In this document: piece after piece, positions 49,852 through 58,967 of the stretch
Position numbering within the stretch: the first letter of the stretch is position 1
Layout of the letters: the number at the start of each line of letters is the position of its first letter
The notes under the pieces: generated by a model
Told to the model about the DNA's origin: nothing
Database searches by the model: none
The model's input: the letters and a program-made list of their open reading frames with translations, nothing else
From: Halalkalibacter suaedae
GTDB lineage: Bacteria; Bacillota; Bacilli; Bacillales; Bacillaceae_D
Assembly (NCBI RefSeq): GCF_017939705.1
Contig: NZ_JAGKSQ010000003.1
Coordinates: 310,001 to 374,000 of the forward strand
Length of the DNA: 64,000 nt
Reading direction: 5' to 3'
Translations under genes and position numbers: made by a program

Positions 49852-50720
49852 TCTACTCCTGAATGCTCCTTTTTCAGGTGTGTCCAACCATCACGTTGTT
49901 CAATTTTCTTTTCTTTCATTAGCTTTCCGAGAGCACGCTTGAACTTAGCTTTACTTATATGGAAGCGTGCTTCAATATCTTCAGGCGGTGTTTTATCCCA
50001 ATAAGGCATCGATCCATCACGGGCTTCTAAGAAGGCTAGAATCATTTCTGCATCATCTTCCTGTTGAACTGAGCGCAGTGGCTTCATCGTTACATTTACA
50101 CGTCCATCTTCACGAATAAATAAGACTCGAACCTTCATTCTCTCTCCGTAACGGACAATTTTAGTTAATTCGTCGTTATGCAGAAAGGCAATATAGCCCT
50201 CATCAGAAAAAATCAAAATTCCGTCATCTAAGAAATGATATGCATAGCCCTCAATTTCCTGATTTTTCAACGTTTGATCTGCTGGTATTGCTAGCTTTTC
50301 CACTGGTTCACCTTTAACTAACTTCGCCATTAAACGACCACGCTTATCCCATGTATATGATAATGGGAGCTTATCACCAGGTTGTGGCCAATGATCACGA
50401 TCATATGGAAGCTCGTCCATTGATAAAAACAAGTCTCTTGAGATTCCATTATGGAAAAAGACACCATGACCTGTTTTGACATGAACAGCTTCCAACCAGG
50501 CAAACTCATTCATACGTAAAAGAGGTGTTTCCATTGTAGCAGCAAGTCTGCCTTCATGATCATGATAAAGAAAAACCTCAATCTGATCACCAACGGCTAC
50601 GTCACCCTTTATTTCACGCTCATGTAACAAAATATCTGTCTTACCATCTGAAAGAAAATAACCAAAATCCGCCTTACGAACAGCTTCAAGCGTTACACTA
50701 TACCCTGGTTTTAATTCCAT
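49848..50720 (-). CDS. cvfB: CvfB/YitL-family S1-like RNA-binding protein
   Basis: RNA-binding regulator family with three S1-like domains and a C-terminal winged helix (FHISKAKFKRALGKLMKEKK, about 253-272). Start MELKPGYSVTLEAVRKADFG is typical, and S1-like repeats follow (DILLHEREIKGDVAVGDQIE, GYIAFLHNDELTKIVRYGER). In B. subtilis yitL lies elsewhere, so its place between rsfS and yqeM is a lineage feature. It overlaps rsfS by one base and yqeM by 4. Confidence 0.88.
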   Translation of the reverse strand: MELKPGYSVTLEAVRKADFGYFLSDGKTDILLHEREIKGDVAVGDQIEVFLYHDHEGRLAATMETPLLRMNEFAWLEAVHVKTGHGVFFHNGISRDLFLSMDELPYDRDHWPQPGDKLPLSYTWDKRGRLMAKLVKGEPVEKLAIPADQTLKNQEIEGYAYHFLDDGILIFSDEGYIAFLHNDELTKIVRYGERMKVRVLFIREDGRVNVTMKPLRSVQQEDDAEMILAFLEARDGSMPYWDKTPPEDIEARFHISKAKFKRALGKLMKEKKIEQRDGWTHLKKEHSGVE

Positions 50721-51073
50721 TACCCTAATACTCCCTCAAGTTCAACCGTCGGTGCATCTCCCCAAAGCTTCTCAAGATTATAATAAAGACGCTCATCTTT
50801 ATGAAAGACATGAATCACGACATCCCCTAAATCAATTAAGACCCATCTCGCTTGATCGAATCCTTCTAGACGCTTAATCTCAAAGCCTTCTTCTTGAGCA
50901 ACGCTTTTCACTTCTTGGGCAATTGCCTGAACTTGCTTGTCTGAATTCCCGTGACAAATAACAAAGTAATCGGCAATTAATGAGACTCCTCTCATATCTA
51001 ATGCGACAATATTCTCTGCCCTTTTATCATCCATTGCTTGAATCGTAGAATGTAAAATTGTTGATGTCATCAA
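50720..51073 (-). CDS. rsfS: Ribosomal silencing factor RsfS
   Basis: Binds ribosomal protein uL14 and blocks 30S-50S joining under starvation. 117 residues with DDKRAENIVALDMRGVSLIA, DYFVICHGNSDKQVQAI and VVIHVFHKDERLYYNLEKLW. Start TTG 51073 or the ATG directly after; both use a GGAG about 10-13 bases upstream. Follows yqeK by 4 bp. Confidence 0.95.
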   Translation of the reverse strand: MMTSTILHSTIQAMDDKRAENIVALDMRGVSLIADYFVICHGNSDKQVQAIAQEVKSVAQEEGFEIKRLEGFDQARWVLIDLGDVVIHVFHKDERLYYNLEKLWGDAPTVELEGVLG

Positions 51074-51077
51074 TCAA

Positions 51078-51656
51078 TCACTTCTCCTTTTTTTTCTGTT
51101 TTTTTATAAAATCGTTATACGTTTCTATTGTTGTTGGAAACACCTGCTGCTGTCGCTTCATCAAAAACGAAATGGTATTCACTAACATTTGAATAATCGC
51201 CTTGTCTAAGTCGATAGTAGCTAATTCGCGCACCTCGTCAACACCCTTAAAATCACGACCCGGCTCAATATAGTCAGCTAAAAAAATAACTTTTTCTAAA
51301 AGAGTCATGCCAACTCTTCCTGTGGTGTGGTAACGAATGGCATTTAATATTTCTTCATCTTTTATCCCAATTTCATTTTCAACATAGTACGCTCCACATG
51401 GTGCATGTAATAATTCACTGCTATATTCTAAAATGAGAATATTATTAGTTAGTTTTCCCTTAACTAACGTCCTCATTTCTTCCTTATTACGAAATTTAGC
51501 ATAATCATGGAAGATCCCTGCTAGTTCTGCTTGCTTGCTGTTGGCACCGTAACGCTTAGCAAGCTTGATAGCAGTATCAGTAACCCCTACTGTATGCGTA
51601 TAACGATGATCGGTTAAATGTGGTTTGACTAATGCTAAGGCTTCTTCACGATTCAT
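51078..51656 (-). CDS. yqeK: HD-domain phosphohydrolase YqeK (diadenosine tetraphosphatase)
   Basis: Hydrolyses Ap4A symmetrically to two ADP (family knowledge). HD domain: HRYTHTVGVTDTAIKLA at the start, AGIFHDYAKF (HD pair), LLHAPCGAYY, AIRYHTTGR. 192 residues. Overlaps nadD end by 11 bp. Confidence 0.95.
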   Translation of the reverse strand: MNREEALALVKPHLTDHRYTHTVGVTDTAIKLAKRYGANSKQAELAGIFHDYAKFRNKEEMRTLVKGKLTNNILILEYSSELLHAPCGAYYVENEIGIKDEEILNAIRYHTTGRVGMTLLEKVIFLADYIEPGRDFKGVDEVRELATIDLDKAIIQMLVNTISFLMKRQQQVFPTTIETYNDFIKKQKKKEK

Positions 51657-52221
51657 AAATCGCTCTCTCCTTTATATAGCTTTCCACTTCTCTAGTAACC
51701 ATATAAGTAATTGGCTTACCTTCTTTTATTCGTTTTCGAATAAATGTTGAAGAATAGTCAACCTGAATCATTTCTAGACGTTGAACCTGCTTGGCATAGC
51801 TTGATTCAGACCGAGCCCCAGGACGGTCTACACCAATAAAGGTAACCAAATCCATTAATTCGTCTATTTTTTCCCATTTTGGTAAATAATCAATCATATC
51901 TCCACCAATTAAAAAATAAAAATCATAGCTAGGATATTGCGTCCTAAGACTTAGGACCGTTTCAATCGTATACGAAGGTCCCTCTCGTTCAACCTCAATC
52001 ATTGATACAAAGAAGTCTTGATTCCATTGTATGCTTCGTCTAAGCATTTCAACACGCTCTTCGTTAGAAGCCAGATTTTCTTTCTTTTTATGAGGCGGGA
52101 TATTAACTGGAACAAACCAAATTTCATCTAATTCAAAAGCTGATAATGCCTCTTGAGCAAAAAGCATATGTCCAAGATGTGGGGGATTAAATGTCCCCCC
52201 AAACAATCCGATTTTTTTCAA
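51646..52221 (-). CDS. nadD: Nicotinate-nucleotide adenylyltransferase NadD
   Basis: Makes deamido-NAD from nicotinate mononucleotide and ATP. Nucleotidyltransferase motifs GGTFNPPHLGHMLFAQE and, near the end, YSSTFIRKRIKEGK. 191 residues. TTG start behind AAGGAGTGACG. It lies between yhbY and yqeK in the conserved order. Confidence 0.96.
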   Translation of the reverse strand: MKKIGLFGGTFNPPHLGHMLFAQEALSAFELDEIWFVPVNIPPHKKKENLASNEERVEMLRRSIQWNQDFFVSMIEVEREGPSYTIETVLSLRTQYPSYDFYFLIGGDMIDYLPKWEKIDELMDLVTFIGVDRPGARSESSYAKQVQRLEMIQVDYSSTFIRKRIKEGKPITYMVTREVESYIKERAIYES

Positions 52222-52234
52222 GATTCGTCACTCC

Positions 52235-52525
52235 TTACGGGAGAACTAGTTCTTTATTTTCCTTTGATTCCTTATAGAGAACAATTGTGCTTCCGATTAC
52301 CTGGACAAGATCCGCCCCTGTTGAAGAAGTGATCATTTGAGCGACCTCGTCTTTATCCTGATCACAATTTTGCAGAACACTTACTTTCAGAAGCTCCCGT
52401 GTTTCTAATGCCTCTGCAATTTGCTTAGTCATATTCTCATTGACTCCACCTTTTCCTACTTGAAAAATTGGTTGAAGATGATGAGCTTTCGAACGTAAAA
52501 AACGCTTTTGTTTCCCTGTTAACAT
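52235..52525 (-). CDS. yhbY: RNA-binding protein YhbY (YqeI)
   Basis: CRS1-YhbY domain protein bound to pre-50S ribosomes. 96 residues with LRSKAHHLQPIFQVGKGGVN and LKVSVLQNCDQDKDEVAQMI, the latter close to the GxxG-type loop. The ribosome site AGGAGG lies in the end of aroE, and the two genes overlap by 7 bp. Confidence 0.94.
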   Translation of the reverse strand: MLTGKQKRFLRSKAHHLQPIFQVGKGGVNENMTKQIAEALETRELLKVSVLQNCDQDKDEVAQMITSSTGADLVQVIGSTIVLYKESKENKELVLP

Positions 52526-53367
52526 GTTTCATTTCCTCCTAGTTGTCTTAATACTAATTGCTCCATTTTTTTGCGATCAGGACGGATCCCTGTCCAATAT
52601 TCAAAGGATAGGGCTGCTTGATTAACAAACATTGCGACACCATTTGCTATTTCTGCCCCTTGCTGGCTGGCTTCTTGTAAAAACAGTGTTTCTAATGGGT
52701 TATAAATTAAATCACTAACAATAACACCCTGCTTCAAGCTGTGTATTGAAAGTGGTGTATCAGAGATATTTGGACTCATTCCTACAGACGTCGTATTTAT
52801 AATGACATCAAATTGATTAAGAAGAGACTCGGCTTCATCTAGCCTGATTAGTGCAGCATCTGTTTGAAGCTCATTAGCAATCGCTAGAAGAGGTTTTGCC
52901 TTCTCTAGAGTTCGATTTGTAATGGAGACATGGGCAATGCCTTCTTTAAGTAATGCGACAAGAACCCCTCTAGCTGCCCCTCCGGCTCCCACCAACAAAA
53001 TTCGCTTATTGGATAAATTGGTTTGAGCTTGTTCAAGCAATGATTCAACATAGCCACGTCCATCTGTGTTATATCCTTTTAATTTGCCATTTTCATTTAC
53101 TATTGTATTTACCGCTCCAATGAGTCGAGCTTCTTCATCAACCTCGTCAAGAAACTCCATCACCGCTACCTTGTGTGGAACAGTTACATTGCAGCCTGAC
53201 AGCCCAAGGGCCCTAATACCATCCACAGCCTCCTTGAGTTGACTTGGGTGGACGTCAAAAGCCTGATAGGTTGCATCGATGTCCAATGCTTTAAAGGCAT
53301 CATTATGAATTAATGGCGACATTGAGTGTCCAACCGGATGCCCTAGTAACCCATATAACTTATTCAA
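52519..53367 (-). CDS. aroE: Shikimate dehydrogenase
   Basis: NADPH-dependent reduction of 3-dehydroshikimate in aromatic amino acid synthesis. Substrate site GHPVGHSMSPLIHN, catalytic Lys in GCNVTVPHK, NTDGRGYVESL, and nucleotide-binding GAGGAARGVLVAL. TTG start (53365-53367) chosen, giving MNKLYGLLGHPVG behind GGGGAGGAG; the frame extends 16 codons upstream into yqeH. Confidence 0.95.
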   Translation of the reverse strand: MNKLYGLLGHPVGHSMSPLIHNDAFKALDIDATYQAFDVHPSQLKEAVDGIRALGLSGCNVTVPHKVAVMEFLDEVDEEARLIGAVNTIVNENGKLKGYNTDGRGYVESLLEQAQTNLSNKRILLVGAGGAARGVLVALLKEGIAHVSITNRTLEKAKPLLAIANELQTDAALIRLDEAESLLNQFDVIINTTSVGMSPNISDTPLSIHSLKQGVIVSDLIYNPLETLFLQEASQQGAEIANGVAMFVNQAALSFEYWTGIRPDRKKMEQLVLRQLGGNETC

Positions 53368-53386
53368 GGTTCTCCTCCCCTTGCTA

Positions 53387-54496
53387 TTAAATAATTGATT
53401 CTCTGATTGTAACACTTACTCCTTTGGGAGCATATGCCTCAACTTTAAGATTCTGTCCATGGACAGTCACCCAACCAAGCCCTGAAAAAACAATGTCCAT
53501 TTTTTCCTCTCTTACTTGGAATGTTGTCTTTACTAGTGGTGGAAGTGTATCTTTTGAGAGTTCTCCAGGTGGTGTCAACATACTTCCTAGATGGTTTTTA
53601 TAAAGTTCATCTGCCTTTTCACGCTTTGTACGATGAATTTGAAGATCATTTGATAAATAACAAGTAAAGGAAGATCGTTCCCCTTCGACGAAGTCAAAGC
53701 GACTTAAGCCACCAAAAAATAGAGTTTGCTCTTCATTAAGCTGAAAAACCATTGGCTTGATCTCTTTTTTAGGTGTAATGATTTTCAGTTCCTGTTTATC
53801 GACAAAATGAGCCATTTGATGATGATTAATAATACCTGGTGTATCATACAATGCCTTACCGTCATCAAGTGGGATATCAATCATATCTAACGTCGTACCT
53901 GGAAAGTGAGATGTTGTGATCAATTGCTCTGTATCCCCACCAAAAGCTTTGATCATTTGATTAATAAATGTCGACTTTCCTACATTTGTACACCCAACAA
54001 TATAAACATCGCGACCTTTTCGAAGCTTATCAATTAGCGAAGCAACTTCTTCAATACCTTGATTTTTGACTGCACTCATTAAAGTCACATCAACTGGTTT
54101 AAGACCAAGTTCTTTCGCTGACTTCTTCATCCAATTGACAAGACGATTATGATTAATTGATTTTGGGAGCAAGTCCACTTTATTACCGACTAATAACACA
54201 TCGTTCTTACCAACAAAACGATGGAGGCCTGGTAACCAACTTCCTGTAAAATCAAATATGTCAACGACCTTAACAATCAATGCATTTTTTTCACCAAGTC
54301 CGTGAAGAATCTTTAAAAAATCATCGTCAGTCAATGATACGTCTTGAATTTCATTATAATGAGTTAATCGAAAGCACCTTTGACATGTAACAATATCCTT
54401 ATCTAATGCAGATGGTGGTGTAAATCCTAATTTATTCTTATCTTCTGTTTGTATTGTTACCCCACAACCTGCACACATTAAATCTCTTTCTTCCAT
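53387..54496 (-). CDS. yqeH: Ribosome biogenesis GTPase YqeH
   Basis: Circularly permuted GTPase needed for 30S assembly. N-terminal zinc finger (CAGCG ... CQRCFRLTHY), then GTPase motifs in permuted order: G4 NKVDLLPKS, G1 GCTNVGKST, G3 DTPG. A C-terminal RNA-binding region follows. 369 residues, GGGAGG start site, 2 bp after yqeG. Confidence 0.96.
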   Translation of the reverse strand: MEERDLMCAGCGVTIQTEDKNKLGFTPPSALDKDIVTCQRCFRLTHYNEIQDVSLTDDDFLKILHGLGEKNALIVKVVDIFDFTGSWLPGLHRFVGKNDVLLVGNKVDLLPKSINHNRLVNWMKKSAKELGLKPVDVTLMSAVKNQGIEEVASLIDKLRKGRDVYIVGCTNVGKSTFINQMIKAFGGDTEQLITTSHFPGTTLDMIDIPLDDGKALYDTPGIINHHQMAHFVDKQELKIITPKKEIKPMVFQLNEEQTLFFGGLSRFDFVEGERSSFTCYLSNDLQIHRTKREKADELYKNHLGSMLTPPGELSKDTLPPLVKTTFQVREEKMDIVFSGLGWVTVHGQNLKVEAYAPKGVSVTIRESII

Positions 54497-54498
54497 TA

Positions 54499-55014
54499 TT
54501 AATCCTCCCAGTGAATCATTCCTCGTTTTTTCAACGATCTTAATACGACTTGTTCCATTTTTCGATTTAATTTCGTAGCAAGTCCATCGGTTTTCGCAAC
54601 TGGAACAACGAGGATGGTATGGATACCAGCTCGATTTCCTCCAAAAACATCAGTAAATATTTGATCTCCAATGACAACTACTTCATCATGCTTTAAGCCC
54701 ATATCCACACATGCTAATTTAAATGCACGAGTTCTAGGCTTTTGGGCACTGTGAATAAAAAGTACTTTTTCTGGATCAGCAAATTTCTGAACTCTTTTTA
54801 AATTATTATTAGAAACGATCGTTACCTTCATTCCCAATTCATTTAGTTGTTTAAACCATTTTTGAACTTCAGGCGTTGCACTTTCACGATCCCATTCCAC
54901 TAATGTATTGTCTAGGTCAGTAATAACCCCTTTAATCCCTCTTTGTTTCAACTCTTGTAATTTAATATCGTAAATACTTTTCTCATATTGACTTGGTAAC
55001 AGTTTTTTAAACAA
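54499..55014 (-). CDS. yqeG: HAD-superfamily phosphatase YqeG
   Basis: HAD IIIA phosphatase, substrate unknown. DLDNTLVEWD catalytic Asp motif, VSNNNLKRV motif II and VVIGDQIFTDVFGG motif III/IV. TTG start (55012-55014, MFKKLLPSQYEKS) taken because AAAGAGGTG precedes it by 6 bases; the frame opens 13 codons earlier. First gene of the yqeG-to-yqeM operon. The region before it is shared with sda. Confidence 0.93.
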   Translation of the reverse strand: MFKKLLPSQYEKSIYDIKLQELKQRGIKGVITDLDNTLVEWDRESATPEVQKWFKQLNELGMKVTIVSNNNLKRVQKFADPEKVLFIHSAQKPRTRAFKLACVDMGLKHDEVVVIGDQIFTDVFGGNRAGIHTILVVPVAKTDGLATKLNRKMEQVVLRSLKKRGMIHWED

Positions 55015-55193
55015 ACCGAGCACCTCTTTTTTACTATAATTGTCCTTTACCAAACTTTAACTATACCTCTAGTTCATTTTATTTTCAATTATATGAAAAT
55101 ATTTGGACAAAAAACGACGTTTTAGACAAGATCCATTCCATATTTTTCAGCAAATAAAAAAACTTTTCGACAAAAATGCGCAACAATCAACAC

Positions 55194-55368
55194 TGTGGAT
55201 AACGTTATGCACGTTATTCCATTAGATAGATCAAGGGTTTCAAAAACTAATAAACAGGGAATCAACAACTTATCCACCAATTAGTGTGGATAAATAGAAC
55301 AGTTGTTCTATTTTACAAAACATGGTAGGATTATTTCAACAAGTAACTTACTAGTTTACTTATCCACC
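55194..55368. promoter_or_regulatory. DnaA-box cluster upstream of sda
   Basis: Five matches to TTATNCACA: 55194-55202 (perfect, reverse), 55205-55213 (TTATGCACG), 55270-55278 (TTATCCACC), 55285-55293 (perfect, reverse) and 55360-55368 (TTATCCACC). A weak promoter TTGTTC-N17-TAGGAT (55303-55331) lies inside the cluster. In B. subtilis DnaA controls sda through upstream boxes (literature, from memory). Confidence 0.85.
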
Positions 55369-55441
55369 AAGACATTTATGACTAAAAAGGAAATATTTGT
55401 ATAAGGGAGGTGAACCTGTCTGCTAGTTGACAGGACAAGAA

Positions 55442-55582
55442 ATGAAAAACCTATCTGACGAACTTTTAATAGAGACATACTACAAAGCTGTTGAACTGAA
55501 TTTGAATTATGATTTCATTGAATTAATCCGCGTGGAAATCGCCAAGCGTTCACTCTCTGATAAAATAAAGATATCCTCTTAA
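55442..55582 (+). CDS. sda: Sporulation histidine kinase inhibitor Sda
   Basis: Checkpoint protein that binds KinA-type kinases and stops sporulation when replication is active or blocked. 46 residues, [20 protein letters not shown] then [17 protein letters not shown], the antiparallel helical hairpin of the family. Two ribosome sites are seen: AGGA near the ATG, and a much stronger GGGAGGTGA farther upstream, with a CCTGTC/GACAGG hairpin between. An in-frame TTG (55427) would add five residues. Strong terminator follows. Confidence 0.94.
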   Translation: MKNLSDELLIETYYKAVELNLNYDFIELIRVEIAKRSLSDKIKISS

Positions 55583-55583
55583 C

Positions 55584-55621
55584 AAAAAAAGTAGCTATCA
55601 ACTTAGATAGCTACTTTTTTT
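55584..55621. terminator. Bidirectional terminator after sda
   Basis: AAAAAAAGTAGCTATC pairs perfectly with GATAGCTACTTTTTTT. It serves sda and the convergent gene ending at 55631. Confidence 0.95.
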
Positions 55622-55630
55622 GTCCTATCC

Positions 55631-55852
55631 TTATTCATTCAATTGATTGCGTTTCCCAATCCGAATATATTCCCTTGGTCCAAAAGGGGTTACTGTTGGG
55701 ACGATTCGATCATCATCTACATTCAATGTTTCAAATCCATCGAGTCCTTTTTCATGAACTCTATGATTATTAAACTCATTAGCAACCCATCCTCCAGAAA
55801 AGAGAACAAGAAAGATACTTATAGCTATTAAGCCTTTATGTCGATTTTTCAT
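55631..55852 (-). CDS. Hypothetical membrane-anchored small protein
   Basis: 73 residues, not recognised. N-terminal helix (GLIAISIFLVLFSGGWVANE) acts as anchor or uncleaved signal; the external part contains TVTPFGPREYIRIGKRNQ. Start ATG 55850-55852 with TGGAGTGACTTGT; the frame extends upstream without a ribosome site. It stands alone between sda and mrpA. Confidence 0.7.
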   Translation of the reverse strand: MKNRHKGLIAISIFLVLFSGGWVANEFNNHRVHEKGLDGFETLNVDDDRIVPTVTPFGPREYIRIGKRNQLNE

Positions 55853-56136
55853 ACAAGTCACTCCATTTGACGTTTGTCTATAGAGTGTCGCTTTGAAAAT
55901 TACTTTATACATAAAATGTCCATTGAAGCTTAAAAAAAACATACAAAAAATTTTTTTTCGTTTTTTTTATGGATTTCCTTCATATTTAATAAGTATTGAC
56001 AAATAGGGGAAAGCTAGAAGTGTGACGGATGCAAGCAATCTCATAATCGGTTATAATTTTATTTAGTCTCAAGTGAGTAAAAGATTAGGTCAGCTACAAA
56101 GCTAGAGAACATCATGTATATAAGGAGGTATATCTT

Positions 56137-58545
56137 TTGACATTATTACACTGGGCTACCATTTCTCCATTTTTGCTAGCCATACTCATTCCATTCTTTT
56201 ATAAGTATTTCAGGCAAGTACATACTGGATGGTTTGTCTTAATTCTACCGCTCATCCTATTTATTTATTTTCTTAGGTTCCTACCAACAACCTCTAATGG
56301 AGGAGTGGTTACTTATGAAGTCCCATGGGTCCCTTCCCTCGGGATTAATTTTACTGTTTACCTCGACGGTCTAAGCTTATTATTTGTTCTACTCATTACC
56401 GGAATAGGTACATTAGTTGTTCTTTATTCAATTTACTATTTATCTAAAGTAAAAGAGAAATTGAACAATTTCTATGTGTATCTATTAATGTTTATGGGTG
56501 CAATGCTCGGAGTCGTTTTATCAGATAATTTAATTGTTTTGTATGCCTTTTGGGAAATGACTAGTTTAGCATCCTCATTGCTAATTAGTTATTGGTATCA
56601 TCGAAAGAAATCAACATACGGAGCACAAAAATCAATGCTGATCACTGTTACGGGTGGCTTTGCCATGCTTGGTGGGTTTGCCCTTCTTTATCTCATGACA
56701 GGTACGTTCAGTATTAGGGGTATCATCGATCAAGTTGCTCTTATATCAACAGATGCTCTCTTCATTCCTGCCATGCTTCTTGTATTGCTAGGTGCTTTTA
56801 CCAAGTCGGCTCAATTCCCGTTCCATATTTGGCTACCGGATGCAATGGAAGCACCTACACCTGTCAGTGCTTACTTACACTCTGCAACGATGGTAAAAGC
56901 AGGGATTTATTTAGTAGCAAGGTTAACTCCTGTGTTCGGAGGAGTGCCTGAATGGTTCTGGCTGTTATCTGGATTTGGAATTATTACACTCTGTTGGGGA
57001 TCCATCTCAGCTGTACGTCAAAAGGATTTAAAAGCAATTCTTGCTTTTTCTACGATAAGTCAGCTTGGTTTAATTATGTGTTTACTAGGCCTTGGTTCTG
57101 CTTCTTTGTATTTTGGATATGGAGAAGAACCAGAGAAGTATACAACCGCAGCAACACTTGCAGCGATTTTTCATTTAATTAATCACGCTACATTTAAGGG
57201 AAGCTTGTTCATGACAGCTGGTATTATTGATCACGAAACTGGTACTCGTGATATCCGTAAATTAGGTGGCTTAATGACAATCATGCCAGTCACATTTACG
57301 ATTTCGCTTATTGGCTTAGCCTCCATGGCGGGTTTACCACCTTTTAATGGATTTTTAAGTAAGGAAATGTTCTTCACTGGGGTTTTAAAAGCAACAGAAT
57401 TATCTATTTTTAATATGCAAACATGGGGATTCATTTTTCCGATCCTTGCATGGGTAGCTAGTGTGTTTACATTTGCTTACTGTCTCATTATGTTCTTTAA
57501 AACATTCACAGGTAAATTCCGTCCTGAGAATTATCAAGTTAAAGTGCACGAGGCACCTATTGGCATGCTTATTAGTCCAATTATTTTAGGTTCACTCGTA
57601 GTGATATTTGGTTTTTTCCCAAATATTTTAGCTTACACTTTAATTGAACCATCCGTTGCTGCTATCCTTCCTAATCTTTTAGGAGAAGGGGAAAAGTTCG
57701 ATATTCATATTTACCATTGGCATGGCTTTAATACAGAATTATTTATGACATTAGGAGTTATTATTTTCGGAACACTTATTTATCTGACGATGAAAAGCTG
57801 GGCAAAATCACACTTTTATTTACAAGAACGTGATCCAATCAATTACCTCTATGACGGGTCACTCGAAGGACTTGCTAGAGGAGGTCAGTCTTTCACTTCT
57901 TTCTATATGACAGGAAGCATGAGACATTATTTGTTATATATCTTCTCGTTCCTTGTACTATTTCTAGGGTTTATGTTCTTTAGATTAGATGCTGTATCGT
58001 TTAGTGGAACGGAATCGGCACCAATTTCAGCCTTTGAAGCAATTGTTGCACTTGTTATGGTAACCGCCGCAATTGTTGTCGCAGTTGCCCGTACAAGATT
58101 AACAGCAATCATTGGACTTGGTGCAGTTGGCTATTCATTAGCAACCTTCTTTGTTTTATTTAGAGCACCTGATCTAGCCCTAACACAGATGGTTATTGAA
58201 ACCATTTCAACAGTGTTATTTTTACTATGTTTTTACCACTTACCGTTATTTAAGAAGAAGTTTGAAAGTGTTCCGTTTAAGCTCGGTAATCTTATTGTGA
58301 GCCTAGGTGTCGGTATTCTGGTCACTCTTTTGGCTATTTCCTCACACCATTCAAAATTCTTTGATTCATTAAAAGACTTCTTTATTGGTGCTAGCTATGA
58401 TGAAGCTGGCGGAAAAAATATGGTTAATGTTATTCTTGTTGATTTTCGTGGATTTGACACGTTGTTTGAAATTCTAGTGTTAACCATTGCTGCAATTGGT
58501 ATCTACTTAATGATTAAATTACGTGTAGCAAAGGAGGAACAATAA
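56137..58545 (+). CDS. mrpA: Na+/H+ antiporter subunit MrpA
   Basis: Largest subunit of the Mrp (Sha) multi-subunit antiporter, homologous to complex I NuoL. 802 residues with about 20 membrane helices; the proton-antiporter core includes TKSAQFPFHIWLPDAMEAPT and HLINHATFKGSLFM, and a C-terminal MrpB-like/DUF4040 extension. TTG start with AAGGAGG. First gene of a seven-gene operon; essential for growth at high pH in alkaliphilic Bacillus (literature). Confidence 0.96.
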   Translation: MTLLHWATISPFLLAILIPFFYKYFRQVHTGWFVLILPLILFIYFLRFLPTTSNGGVVTYEVPWVPSLGINFTVYLDGLSLLFVLLITGIGTLVVLYSIYYLSKVKEKLNNFYVYLLMFMGAMLGVVLSDNLIVLYAFWEMTSLASSLLISYWYHRKKSTYGAQKSMLITVTGGFAMLGGFALLYLMTGTFSIRGIIDQVALISTDALFIPAMLLVLLGAFTKSAQFPFHIWLPDAMEAPTPVSAYLHSATMVKAGIYLVARLTPVFGGVPEWFWLLSGFGIITLCWGSISAVRQKDLKAILAFSTISQLGLIMCLLGLGSASLYFGYGEEPEKYTTAATLAAIFHLINHATFKGSLFMTAGIIDHETGTRDIRKLGGLMTIMPVTFTISLIGLASMAGLPPFNGFLSKEMFFTGVLKATELSIFNMQTWGFIFPILAWVASVFTFAYCLIMFFKTFTGKFRPENYQVKVHEAPIGMLISPIILGSLVVIFGFFPNILAYTLIEPSVAAILPNLLGEGEKFDIHIYHWHGFNTELFMTLGVIIFGTLIYLTMKSWAKSHFYLQERDPINYLYDGSLEGLARGGQSFTSFYMTGSMRHYLLYIFSFLVLFLGFMFFRLDAVSFSGTESAPISAFEAIVALVMVTAAIVVAVARTRLTAIIGLGAVGYSLATFFVLFRAPDLALTQMVIETISTVLFLLCFYHLPLFKKKFESVPFKLGNLIVSLGVGILVTLLAISSHHSKFFDSLKDFFIGASYDEAGGKNMVNVILVDFRGFDTLFEILVLTIAAIGIYLMIKLRVAKEEQ

Positions 58546-58967
58546 TGCGTACAAATGATGTCATTTTAAAAACAGTTACACAGCTTGTGACATTCATTAT
58601 CATTATTTTCTCCATCTATGTGTTTTTATCTGGACACCATCATCCAGGTGGTGGGTTCATTGGTGGGTTAATGACAGCCGCTGCCTTTGTTCTAATCGGA
58701 TTAGCATTTGATATTGAAACAGTCAAAAAAATTATTCCAATTGATTTCAAGTTAATTTCCGCGACTGGGATGCTTATTGCCGTGCTAACTGGAATTGGCT
58801 CCTTTGTTTTTGATGCAAATTTCTTAAGTCATACGTTTGACTATTTTCATTTGCCACTGTTAGGAGAAACCGAATTAGCGACAGCTGTATTATTTGATAT
58901 CGGAGTGTATCTCGTTGTTATCGGAATTACTTTAACAATTATTTTTACGATTGGGGAGGATCAATAA
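58545..58967 (+). CDS. mrpB: Na+/H+ antiporter subunit MrpB
   Basis: 140 residues with four membrane helices; family segment LSGHHHPGGGFIGGLMTAAA is intact. Start overlaps the mrpA stop (TAATG). Confidence 0.95.
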   Translation: MRTNDVILKTVTQLVTFIIIIFSIYVFLSGHHHPGGGFIGGLMTAAAFVLIGLAFDIETVKKIIPIDFKLISATGMLIAVLTGIGSFVFDANFLSHTFDYFHLPLLGETELATAVLFDIGVYLVVIGITLTIIFTIGEDQ

